From assembly GCA_965262665.1 (NCBI GenBank), contig CBDHFR010000001.1, positions 1 to 64,000 of the forward strand: DNA of 64,000 bases. The letters run 5' to 3'. Each line of letters starts with the position of its first letter. The stretch's first letter is position 1. This document shows, piece by piece, positions 25,779-34,392 of this stretch. Source of the DNA: CBDBND01 sp965262665 (GTDB lineage Bacteria > Pseudomonadota > Alphaproteobacteria > Rhodospirillales > Rhodospirillaceae). Made by a program: the position numbers and the translations under genes. The notes under the pieces were generated by a model. That model made no database searches and had not been told where the DNA came from. It was given only the letters and a program-made list of their open reading frames with translations.

Positions 25779-27004
25779 TACTCCTGCTACCCAATTACTC
25801 GGTACTGATCGTGTGTGATGACACGAAAGTTGTCGGTAACGGTGTCTCGGATTGTTTCCCATTCCCGGGGCAGGGTTTGGTTGAAGAACCCGAAGATGGC
25901 CTCGGTGAACTGTCGGAAATCGGGATAAAACCGGTTGTGCGTCACATGCCGGTGCATGACGCCCCATAACCGCTCGATGGGATTGAGGTGTGGCGCATAC
26001 GGCGGCAGGAAATGCAGTCGGATGCGGCACTCCGGCCGCTCCAGGAACGGCCGCAACAGCCTGGCATGGTGATAGCGCGCATTGTCGAGACAGACATGGA
26101 TCACCCGGGATCACCCGGGATCACCCGGGATCACCCGGGATCACCCGGGTGTCCGGATAGGCCCGTTCCAGCTTCTCGAACAACCGCAGAGAGGTTTCGG
26201 CATTGATCTTCTCGCCCTCGACCAGGGTGAGCTTCATCGTTTCAAGGTCCAGTGCGCCGTGCAGGTTCAGCCGCTGGCGCCCTGTCGTGGCCTTGATCGC
26301 CGGCTTGTCGGAACGGATGAACCAGCCATGCGCCGGCCGGCTCTGATACTCGGGATGGACCGCAGCGGCGAAGACAACCGTCGCGTCCGGAAACATCCCG
26401 CGCGTCAGCTGTTCATAATCCCTGATGAAGGCTTCCTGCGCCTGCTTGTCGGCCTGCTTCGGCAGCGTCTTCGGCTTCACGTATGCGAACCCCAGGCGGT
26501 GCATCAGCTTGATGGCGCCCGGACGTGAATATCTCACAGCAAACTTTCGGAAGATGGCATCCCGCACCGCGTTGGTGTCGCGCGGCGGATTGTCCCGGAA
26601 CTGCGCCTTGAGAGCGGCTTCCTGGTTCGCCGTCAGGCGGCCCCCGCGCGGTCCGGGTAATCCGCAAGCTCCACAGAGGCGAGACCCTTCTCGCGGAAGT
26701 CCCGTAGCCAGCCGCGAACCGTGTCGGGATCGAGATAGAATATCCTGGAGACCATCTGCACGCTGTGGCCATCATCAAGGGCAACCAGCGCATTCGCGCG
26801 CCGTACCTGCAGCGCTTCGACCTTCCGCTTGCGCATGACATTCAGGAGTGCCTTGCGTTCGTCAGCGGTCAGAAAGGAGGCCCTTTTGCGCATCTTCGCC
26901 GTTAAGTCGTTCGCTGCTCGTGTCGTTGGAGAGGTGCATGAATCGGCAGCCGAATCAGGTCAATGCAAAATACTAAATTCAGGCCGAATCAATGATTCCA
27001 GGTA
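25779..27004 (-). mobile_element. IS630-family element type A, copy 1
   Basis: Comparison with the copy at 51045 sets the limits: TACTCCTGCTACCC at 25779 and TACCTGGAATC ending at 27004, each flanked by TA. The transposase is in three frames: HTH part 26893-26633 (DGHSVQMVSRIFYLDPDTVRGW), first catalytic part 26567-26121, and the DDE end 26104-25787 (HVCLDNARYHHARLL, NPIERLWGVMH). One break is an 11-bp insertion near 26645 and the other a 10-bp tandem array at 26099-26148. It is inactive as read. Confidence 0.9.
26099..26148. repeat. 10-bp tandem array, five units
   Basis: GGATCACCCG is repeated five times exactly, inside the transposase gene just before the second catalytic Asp motif. The other copy of this IS has four units at the same place (51890-51929). 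Five units shift the frame; any extra units also bring a TGA into the upstream frame. Confidence 0.95.
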
Positions 27005-27012
27005 TATACTAA

Positions 27013-27585
27013 TTACCTTGCCATCCAATGAATGCGCCAAGGTAGTGGTTCACCACCTTCATTTTGTGGTGGTTCGTAAGGGAATTCTTCCCTATGTAGC
27101 TCCAATACTTCCCAAACATAATTGGGAATTTTAAAGGTCATTGCGTTAAGGTCGAACCAATCACCATGTTTTAGTGCTCGTTGTACTATCCCCTGAGCTA
27201 TCAACGTTGCGGCGTAATCACCGTCACTATCGCATTGAAATGTTTTTGATTATGTGCCGGCAAATACCCAATGATTTCGCGTTCTTTTGGTGTGATGAAA
27301 AGGATGTAACGCTCCACCTCTTTTTTTCTCTTATTGATATTAAGTCTAATAGTTAACCATTTGTGTATCGGGAAAATACGATATAGGTTGCTCACACAGT
27401 TCGCGATAGCCAGCATTCCAAATATCAATAATCCAAAAAACCACAGATTGAACCACCCAGCTTTCAAGAGGGGGAATCCACTCCAAATAATGTGAATACA
27501 AGAACAAACCTAGCGCGGCTGCGACGGCTGCCGTTTGCCAACCGCTGGCCTTCAAGAGCTCAAGCCATCTTGAATCAGGTACCAT
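27013..27585 (-). pseudogene. SieB-like superinfection exclusion protein, frameshifted
   Basis: Three successive frames give one protein. ATG 27585 starts with a membrane segment (TAAVAAALGLFLYSHYLE). After a shift at the C5 run near 27470, NLWFFGLLIFGMLAIANCV forms a second membrane segment followed by ITPKEREIIGYLPAHNQK. After a shift near 27210, ATLIAQGIVQRALKHGDWF and IPNYVWEVLELHREEFPYEP follow. This order matches the superinfection exclusion B family as I remember it. It is AT-rich and lies beside a broken cas1 in the same orientation, suggesting a degraded defence patch. Confidence 0.55.
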
Positions 27586-27620
27586 ATGTAACCACTAACA
27601 AAAGCGCCTAAATTGAAGGA

Positions 27621-28716
27621 TCATGACTTTGGCAAAACTAGGCTGAGCCCAGCAACCTTCCGAGCTACCTCCGGATTCAGCCTCACCACCCCATCGGGTT
27701 GCAGCATGAAATCCGCTCCTGAGTAATGTGTGATCTTGGATCAGTTTCAGGATACGACGATCCACAACGGGCCGTTGGGGTTCCATGAGGTCAAAAACGA
27801 ATGAATGCCGATCCGGCTGCCAGCGGTCATGCATGATGCCAATGGACGGATCATAGCCATCGGCAATGACCTGGATGCGGGCCGAGCTTTCAAGAGCGGT
27901 ATAGGCGTAGTTGAGCATTGCGTTGATGGGGTGGGTTGCCCGCTTGTTTGTGGGCCGCTTCTCACTCAGAAGTGATGACCGCGCAAAGTACTGCTTCCAT
28001 TCATCGGGGATGGGATAGCGTTTGACCGCCTTCCATTTCATTTCCAGAGCCCGCCAAGCGTAGAAATACCCCTGGGCTACGGTTCCTTCCATACCCAGTA
28101 ATAAAGCGACCGTCTTGGGCGGGTCGGTTTTGATAATCTTTAGGATGGCCGTGGCCTTATCGATGGCCTTGTCCCTGGAGGGTGACCCAGGCAGCAGGTT
28201 TTCAAGGTTCCAAAGGGTTTCCTTGATCTTGCCCTTGATGAGGGGAATGGCAAATGCCATCCGCTTGGCTTCGTTGGCCCTAGTTGCAATTTGCCAGGTG
28301 ACCTTTTGCCGGTCGGCGGCATAGCCGTCCGTTCCGGCCATGGTGATGATCCGGCCATCCCATTTGAGCCGGATCAGGTCAACGTTCTACCCGGCCAGCC
28401 AATCCAGGGCATCCAGGGTGATATTGCCGGAGCCGTCCACAATGACGATCCGGGGCGGTATGGTTAGTTCACCTTTGAAGAACCACCATTCTCGTTTTTC
28501 TGCCGGGTAATGAGTATGGCCGTCCCTGATGATGAGGGTTCCCTTATCGACTCTGACTGAGAGGCCGTGCCCGTTCAGGATCAGCGGCTGGGTTTCCTTT
28601 TCCCGCCGCTTGCGTTTTGGCTTTCCGGCCTCAAGGGCCTTGAGCCAATAGCCACACCGTTCGGCCCATTCGGTCCCGTGATCCTGTGACTGGCGCTTGA
28701 GCGGTTCAGCGGTCAA
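27621..28716 (-). pseudogene. cas1: Solo Cas1-like endonuclease, broken by one stop and one frameshift
   Basis: Reading from a TTG at 28716 with GGAGG 7 bases upstream, the frame gives the Cas1 N-domain (LILNGHGLSVRVDKGTLIIR, TLDALDWLAG), a TAG at codon 110 (28387), and then continues in frame with the helical C-domain. All three metal ligands are kept: Glu210 in GMEGTVAQGYF, His296 in IGIMHD and Asp309 in FVFDLMEP. A frameshift near 27720 then moves the C-terminus (DFMLQPDGVVRLNPEVARKV) to another frame that ends at 27621. No cas2, effector gene or CRISPR array is in the window. Cas1 normally integrates spacers; solo forms have unknown or transposon-linked roles. Confidence 0.8.
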
Positions 28717-28870
28717 AATAGCCTCCGATCAATTAATTGACATTGTCACCTGGATTCTACCCCAAGAAAAATATTGAAAGGCACATAAAGTGAGAAAAAT
28801 TATGGAAAATTATTTAAATTCTAAATTTTGAAAAATTAAGATTCCCAAATTTCTTTTTGTTCAGCTCTTA

Positions 28871-29777
28871 GAGTCGGTTTCGAAAGTCATGCGGCTCGGG
28901 CCAATCTGCGGACGAGGAGCATGACGGAGGCGGCGTAGAGGAAGGCGCGGGCCGAGGCGATGGTGGCCTCGAAGTCCTTTGCCAGTCGCCGGTTGCGGTT
29001 GATCCAGGCGAAGAAGCGCTCCACGACCCAGCGGCGCGGTTGGACGGCGAAGCCGACCTGATCGGGGCTTTTGCGCACGATCTCGACGGCGATCATGGTG
29101 GCCGTGGCGACCTTCTCGCCGGCGTAGCCGCTGTCGGCAAAGACCTTCTCGATGAACGGAAACGAGCCGCGTGAGGCGCACAGCAGCGGCCCGCCACCAT
29201 CGCGGTCCTGGATACTCGCCGGATGCGCCTCGAGCACGAGGCCGCGCCCGTCGGTGTCGACCAGCGCGTGGCGCTTGCGCCCCTTGATCTTCTTGCCCGC
29301 ATCGTAGCCGCGGGGGCCACCAGCCTCGGTCGTCTTGACGCTCTGGCTGTCGATAATCGCGCCGCTCGGGCTGGCCTCGCGTCCGACCCGCTCGCGATCG
29401 GCCATGACCAGAAAGTGGTTGATCTTCTCAAGGAGGCCGTCGTCGCGGAACTTAGCGAACCAGCGATAGATCGTGCCCCACGGTGGTAAATCGCTTGGCA
29501 GCAAGCGCCAAGGGCAGCCAGCCCGCATCACGTAGAAAATGCCGTTGACGATCTCTCGCATCGGCCATGACCGGGGCCGTCCCGTGCCATGAGCCGGAGG
29601 CAAATGAGGCTCGATCACAACCCACTCCGCATCGGTCAAATCAGTCTGATAACGCAGCGCCTTGCGGCTATGCTGCTCTCGGGTGGTCGGCGTCCACATG
29701 GCGGCTCCAGATCGGTTTCAGCAACCTTCCTGGAATCACATCGACACCGGCCACTCAACCCCTTTCGAAACGGCCTC
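28871..29777 (-). mobile_element. IS5-family insertion sequence, complete
   Basis: The ends are GAGTCGGTTTCGAAAG at 28871 and, inverted, GAGGCCGTTTCGAAAG at 29777, with a 3-bp TTA duplication on both sides (28868-28870 and 29778-29780), as expected for the IS1031/IS427-type IS5 groups. The 907-bp length and intact transposase suggest a recent insertion. Confidence 0.92.
28887..29699 (-). CDS. IS5-family transposase
   Basis: The 270-residue DDE transposase is open. The N-terminal DUF4096-like region (LTDAEWVVIEPHLPP, RAGCPWRLLPSDLPPWGTIY) is followed by the catalytic core with SGAIIDSQSVKTTE (Asp), VFADSGYAG (Asp) and WVVERFFAWINRNRRL (Glu). It belongs to the element at 28871-29777 and appears functional. 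Confidence 0.95.
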   Translation of the reverse strand: MWTPTTREQHSRKALRYQTDLTDAEWVVIEPHLPPAHGTGRPRSWPMREIVNGIFYVMRAGCPWRLLPSDLPPWGTIYRWFAKFRDDGLLEKINHFLVMADRERVGREASPSGAIIDSQSVKTTEAGGPRGYDAGKKIKGRKRHALVDTDGRGLVLEAHPASIQDRDGGGPLLCASRGSFPFIEKVFADSGYAGEKVATATMIAVEIVRKSPDQVGFAVQPRRWVVERFFAWINRNRRLAKDFEATIASARAFLYAASVMLLVRRLARAA

Positions 29778-29838
29778 TTAGATTTTCCCATTTCTTTGGA
29801 CCGGCATTAACGAACTTTATCCCACCGTCGCTGCCCCT

Positions 29839-30440
29839 TGACCTGCTCCCCGTTCGTCCCTCATTCATAATGAGAGTCTGTGGGGTTGATAATCATTTGT
29901 TACAGGTTGTTCAAGCGCCTCTGGCGCGGGGACCATGGTTCGTTCAAGCGTCCGGCGCGCTTCTGCGGGCGGTTTGTTTCCAAGCGAGGAATGCGGCCTG
30001 ACGTTGTTGTAGTCATAGCGCCAGAGCGCCAGCTTAAGGCGGGCATCATCCAGAGTATCGAACAATTCTTCATTGAGTAGTTCGTCCCTTAGGCTGCCGT
30101 TGAATGACTCGATGAAGGCATTCTGCTGCGGCTTGCCCGGATCAATGTAATGCCAGTCGACGCCGTTTCTGTCGGCCCATCTTAGGATCGCGCAGCTGGT
30201 GAACCCGGTTCCGTTGTCACTGACAATACAAGCAGGTTTTCCATAGACCCGGACAAGCGCGTCCAGTTCCCGGGCCACTCGGTCGCCTGAGATGCTGGTA
30301 TCCGCGCTCAGGCACAGGTTCTCACGGCAGCAGTCGTCGTTCACGGCTAGGATGCGGAACTTCCGCTAAGCGCCGAACGTGTCTGCCAGGAAGTCCAGGG
30401 ACCAGCGCTGGTTCGGCCTTGTGGCCTCGGGCATCGGTGA
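29839..30440 (-). pseudogene. IS3-family OrfB, C-terminal part
   Basis: The frame 30344-29865 carries the rve core: CIVSDNGTGFTS (Asp), QQNAFIESFNGSLRDE (Glu) and YNNVRPHSSLGNKPPAEA. Upstream to about 30440 the frame continues as WSLDFLADTFGA then a TAG at 30364-30366, so it is broken, and the N-terminal half and OrfA are missing. The left end TGACCTGCTCCCCGTTCG is at 29839. The same end occurs alone at 25654. Confidence 0.85.
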
Positions 30441-30486
30441 CCTAATGGTTTGACCGGAACGAAAGAGTCCGCTTTGGGATTCCGTA

Positions 30487-30773
30487 TTGTGCGGTGTCAT
30501 GCGAGTCTGTGCGATGCGTACCGGCATCCATTTTACTGTCACGTCTGGCGACCGTCAGCGATTGCAAGCGATCGTCGCGGACCCGAAGAGCGCGCAGAAA
30601 CACCTCTGGCGGGCGCGGATCATCCTGAAGACCGACGCGGGGCTCGGCACTTCGGCGATCATGCGCGCGACCGGCAAGTCCAAGACCTGCGTGTGGCGCT
30701 GGCAGGAGCGGTTCATGCACGAGGGTGTCAACGGCTTGCTTCGCGACAAGTCCCGTCCGCCTGGCAAAGCGCC
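30487..30773 (+). pseudogene. IS630-family transposase type C, N-terminal fragment
   Basis: VTSGDRQRLQAIVADPKSAQ followed by HLWRARIILKTDAGLGTSAI and TGKSKTCVWRWQERFMHEGV is an N-terminal HTH of an IS630-type transposase different from types A and B. It ends where type B DNA begins at 30774, so one IS630 was cut by another. Confidence 0.75.
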
Positions 30774-30974
30774 GATCGCCGTCGATGGCGCGACACGAAA
30801 ACGCGCCGCGGCCCCCCGTGCAGACAGACCCCCAGTGACCGCCTCGACGACCCGCCGCCGAAGATCATTCCCGTAACAATGCCCCATGTCTGACTCCCAA
30901 ATAGCCTCGGGATACAGAATCATGGAGTGGGACGCTTGGGAATCCCCTTCGATTCACAATTCAGTCAAACCGCT
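30774..30974 (-). mobile_element. IS630-family type B, copy 2, 5' fragment
   Basis: About 200 bp match the 5' part of the type B element, ending with GAGCGGTTTGACTGAATTG (inverted) at 30974 and a TA at 30975-30976. It encodes only the N-terminal HTH (MGHCYGNDLRRRVVEAV). The other end is lost at the junction with the type C fragment. Confidence 0.85.
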
Positions 30975-30976
30975 CT

Positions 30977-31807
30977 AGAATTGATCGATCGCGAGCGCCG
31001 GATGATCGAGCGGCGGATCAGGCAAGCCAAGTTCCCCGCCGTCAAAAGCCTCGACAGCTTCGACTTCAAGGCCATCCCATCGCTCAACAAAATGCTGGTT
31101 CTCGACCTGGCACGGGGTGAATACATCGATCGCCATGAGAACGTCATCGCGCTTGGCAATTCCGGCACCGGCAAGACGCACATCGCCCTGGGCCTTGGTT
31201 TAGCGGCCTGCCAGAAGGGACTTGCCGTTGGCTTCACCACCGCGGCCGCCCTGGTCCATGAACTGATGGGAGCGAGGGATGAGAAGCGGTTGCTGCGGTT
31301 GCAGAAGCAATTGGCAAAGGTCCGCCTGCTGATTATCGACGAACTCGGCTTCGTGCCGCTCTCAAAGACCGGCGCCGAACTCCTCTTCGAAGTGTTCAGC
31401 CAACGTTACGAACGGGGCGCAATCGTCATCACCTCGAACTTGCCGTTCGACGAATGGACGGAAATATTCGGTTCCGAGCGCCTGACCGGCGCACTGCTCG
31501 ATCGCCTGACCCACCATGTCCATATTCTGGAAATGAACGGCGACAGCTACCGGCTCAACCAGAGCCGAAGAAAACAACAAACAGCCGGCCGCAGCTGATC
31601 GGTATCTAACACCGAGGCCAGCGTTGACCCGGTGGGTACACAGGCACCGCCCACACGCCTTCGCTTCGCACACGTGAAACGCTACGCAAAGCCGCGCGGG
31701 TCCCTCCTATGCACTACCGGGACAACCCGCAACAACGCCTTCGGCATCACATAAAATGGACTGGTTTTACGCCGCCCAACTGGACTGATTTTGCTCCGCC
31801 GTTGACA
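30977..31807 (+). mobile_element. istB: IS21-family right part with istB lacking its 5' end
   Basis: The frame to 31598 encodes the IstB ATPase helper from about residue 55: Walker A GNSGTGKTH, Walker B LLIIDELGF and the ERGAIVITSNLPFDEW segment. The N-terminus was removed by the IS630 type B element. After the stop, the element ends with GATTTTGCTCCGCCGTTGAC, closing at 31807. No istA is adjacent; a separate istA relic is at 16560-17242. Confidence 0.85.
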
Positions 31808-32065
31808 GTTCAAGTGAACTTCACGACACAGCTCACGGTCCGACTTCATCCCGTATAGATAGCTAATCAGTTGCATCTTGAATAACAGAACGGGATCAAT
31901 CGAGTTGCGGCCATTGTCAACGCAATAAAGCTCTTTGGTTACTTCGTGGATAAAATCGAAATCAAGTTCAGCGTCGATCTTTCTGAGCAGATGGCCCTCC
32001 GGCACCAAGCTATCAATATCTACCGTATCGAACAGAACCCGCTGACCGCTTCGTTGTCCTTGCAT
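31808..32065 (-). pseudogene. IS1182-type transposase, N-terminal fragment
   Basis: The first 86 residues of a DUF772-type transposase are present (DIDSLVPEGHLLRKIDAELD, DPVLLFKMQLISYLYGM, SDRELCREVHLN). The frame then runs into the IS21 end at 31807, which removed the catalytic part. Confidence 0.8.
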
Positions 32066-32749
32066 AGTTCAAATCCCCTTAAACCTTGGGATAATTGTAC
32101 TACGACTCCTTTAATCAGAGGGCTTTTTCAACAGGCCGTCGAGTCTAGTTCAAATAAACACCCATCGTCCGTTCGTGTCTTGCGGCAGGCCAGATCGGCT
32201 GTCCCTTCCAAGAACCTAATCCGTTTAAACTGGGTGTCCTTTCTCTATTTCTCTATGTGAGTAGAGTTTTCGAAAGGGACACCTTTCAACTGGCCGCGGT
32301 GGCCGTTGTTGCCCCAATGGACCGCGCCATACTTGCCTCCATCCGCAGCAGGCATGCGCGTGATATTCCCCGTACCAAGACCCGAGCGAAAGCGGCTGGA
32401 CAGGTCTGCCTTGTCGCACGGAAAACGGTCCGAATTACGGGCCAAACAGGTAGCACCCATCGAGAATCGTGCCGTGCCGCTCCAACGGAAGGCCCCGCCT
32501 CCGCCCGAGGTATGCTACACGTTTAACCTTAGATTCCCCATATGGAGCCCTCCCAGCCCGTTGAGTGTGGCTCGAAACCGCTCGACGTGCAATTCGCCTT
32601 CGAATGACGGCCATCTTCGCGCCGATCAGGATGATTGAGGACCAATTTGCGGCGTTGGTGGTCCGGAATGGCATTTTTACCGGCGATCCGGGCCGATCCG
32701 GGCGCACCGATCCTGTCGGCGGCGACGCGAACGAATGGGGTGCCGTCGC
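32066..32749. other. Intergenic stretch with one palindromic element
   Basis: Apart from the repeat at 32200-32281, I find no gene, RNA or IS end that I can support. Part of it up to the IS1380 gene is presumably the non-coding end of that element, but I could not identify its terminal repeat. Confidence 0.5.
32200..32281. repeat. Palindromic repeat element, subfamily 1
   Basis: This is an 82-bp copy, same length as that at 12089-12170: arms TGTCCCTTCCAAGAACCTAA (32200-32219) and GTAGAGTTTTCGAAAGGGAC (32261-32280), and a nearly identical centre (GTTTAAACTGGGTGTCC, TTTCTCTATTTCTCTATG). Confidence 0.8.
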
Positions 32750-34099
32750 TCATGCCGGGGCTGGCGGCGGTCTGAGCCGGTCGATACGGCGCAGGATGTC
32801 GGCGAACAGGTCACGAGGAATGACAACCTCGGCCATCTGGAACGTGACGTAGCGCCCGTGGCGCGCGATCTTCGCTCCGATCTTGATGAGCTTCTCTCGC
32901 AGGCTGGTCAGTGACCACTGTTCCACGGCATCGGGCAGCGCGAGGGTGCGCATGAAGTTGCCGAGGTTGTAGGCGAGCGCGTGAAGTTGGAGGCGAACGG
33001 CATTGTGGTCGAACCTGCGGCACGACAGGTGTGTCCATCGGATCGCATTCTTGCCCTCCTTGATCCATTGCCCAGCCGTGCCGCGCTGATTGTAGAACGC
33101 GACCACCCGCTCGGCGGGGCGGGCCAGGTTGGTGACAATGAACCCGACCCGCGGGTACAACTCACCCGGATGCCACTCGACCTTGGCGACGACGCGGCGG
33201 GACTTGTCCCAGGTTCCGGCCTGATAACTGAAGCTGGCATGATACCGGCGCACGTCCTTGGGCGGCCTGCCGACGGGGCGCTTCAGGAGATGAGCGATGC
33301 TCTCTTGCAGCACCTTGTTGGCGGGCAGCCGGATGGCGTAGAGCATGCCTTCGGCTTCGAGGTAGTCGTAGATCTCCGGTGAGGCGAAGGCCGCATCGCC
33401 GCGGAAGTAGAGGCGGATGGCTCGTTCCTTGTAACGTTCGACCACCGGTACCAGGACATCACGCCATCCGTGGGCGCTATGCACGTTGCCGGGGCGCAGC
33501 GCGCAACGCTCCAGGTCGCCGAACTGGTTGAACACGAACAGCGGGTGATAGCAGGTGCAGCCGAAGTGGCCGTTATAGGCCGTGCCCTCCTGCTCACCGA
33601 ATGTCGGGCTCACGGAGCTGTCCATGTCGAGCACCACGCGCCTCGGCGGATCGTGGTCGTGAACCCGGTCGATCCACGTCCCCGACAGGTCCGCAAGGGC
33701 CGCGAGGTTCTCGTTGTTCGCCAGCAGCTCGGTCTCGAACCGCCCCATCTGGCTGGTCGATGCCCCGCCGCGCTCGACCGCCTTGCCGCCGACGATCCAG
33801 CGCATCGCGGGATCACGCCCGAGCCGGTCGGCGTCGTTGACATCCTCGTAGCCGGCGAGACGCCCATAGACGGACTGGCGAAGGAGACTGACGATGCCGT
33901 GCCAGCCGTTCCTGCCCGTGCGGCTATCCGCGACCACGCCGCCCGCCAGTGCGGTCAGCCCGAGCGCGTCGTCCAGTTCGCGATAAGCGAGCAACCCCGC
34001 GTCGGAGGTCACCCGCGATCCGTGGAACTCCAGTTTCAGGCGGCGGTCGAAAAGGGGCCGGAGTGGCCCATGATCCGATTCACCCTCCGGGTACCGCAT
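32750..34099 (-). CDS. IS1380-family transposase
   Basis: The 449-residue DDE transposase is open. Typical IS1380 features are SRVTSDAGLLAYRELDDALG near the start, VVLDMDSSVSPTFGEQEG (first Asp), LYFRGDAAFASPEIYDYLE (second Asp), and a late FYNQRGTAGQWIKEGKNAIR region with the Glu. Family length is about 430-460. I could not define the element's terminal repeats; the 293 bases between its start and ftsH hold no gene I can support. Confidence 0.93.
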   Translation of the reverse strand: MRYPEGESDHGPLRPLFDRRLKLEFHGSRVTSDAGLLAYRELDDALGLTALAGGVVADSRTGRNGWHGIVSLLRQSVYGRLAGYEDVNDADRLGRDPAMRWIVGGKAVERGGASTSQMGRFETELLANNENLAALADLSGTWIDRVHDHDPPRRVVLDMDSSVSPTFGEQEGTAYNGHFGCTCYHPLFVFNQFGDLERCALRPGNVHSAHGWRDVLVPVVERYKERAIRLYFRGDAAFASPEIYDYLEAEGMLYAIRLPANKVLQESIAHLLKRPVGRPPKDVRRYHASFSYQAGTWDKSRRVVAKVEWHPGELYPRVGFIVTNLARPAERVVAFYNQRGTAGQWIKEGKNAIRWTHLSCRRFDHNAVRLQLHALAYNLGNFMRTLALPDAVEQWSLTSLREKLIKIGAKIARHGRYVTFQMAEVVIPRDLFADILRRIDRLRPPPAPA

Positions 34100-34392
34100 C
34101 CGAGCCCCCCTCCGACACCCTCAAGCCAGTGATTCTTATAGCAGAATCGTGCCAATCAGGCATCAGGCGAAGCGGTTACTTGGGAAATGCGGGTTAACTG
34201 GAGAGCCGATCATCCGCAATCTGCCTCAGAACCCGTCCTAACTTGGGGAAGGCCGGATAACAATCCCGTCATGCGTGACCGCTTGCTTTGTGGTGGGCGC
34301 AGCCTATTTAGTCGGAGAAACGGGGTGGCATGTGGCAGCGCGCATACCGGGTTTAGTCCGGGTCTCCCCGATATGTTGAATAAGGATCAGGC

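Noticed and set aside
26099..26148. CRISPR array considered for the 10-bp and 16-bp tandem repeats
   Set aside because: Units are immediately adjacent with no spacers and are too short; the nearby cas1 pseudogene does not change this.
27595..28341. Intact 248-residue Cas1 starting at ATG 28341
   Set aside because: It would lack the whole N-domain, which is present in the same frame upstream beyond one TAG, and its C-terminus is out of frame.
28387..28389. TAG readthrough or stop reassignment as explanation for the broken cas1, TonB receptor and IS3 genes
   Set aside because: TAG is used as the normal stop of folC, rpsP and the beta-propeller gene in the same window, and these pseudogenes have other damage too.
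32245..32460. Frames across the palindromic element near 32.2-32.5 kb
   Set aside because: They read through the repeat arm and have no similarity to anything I recognise.
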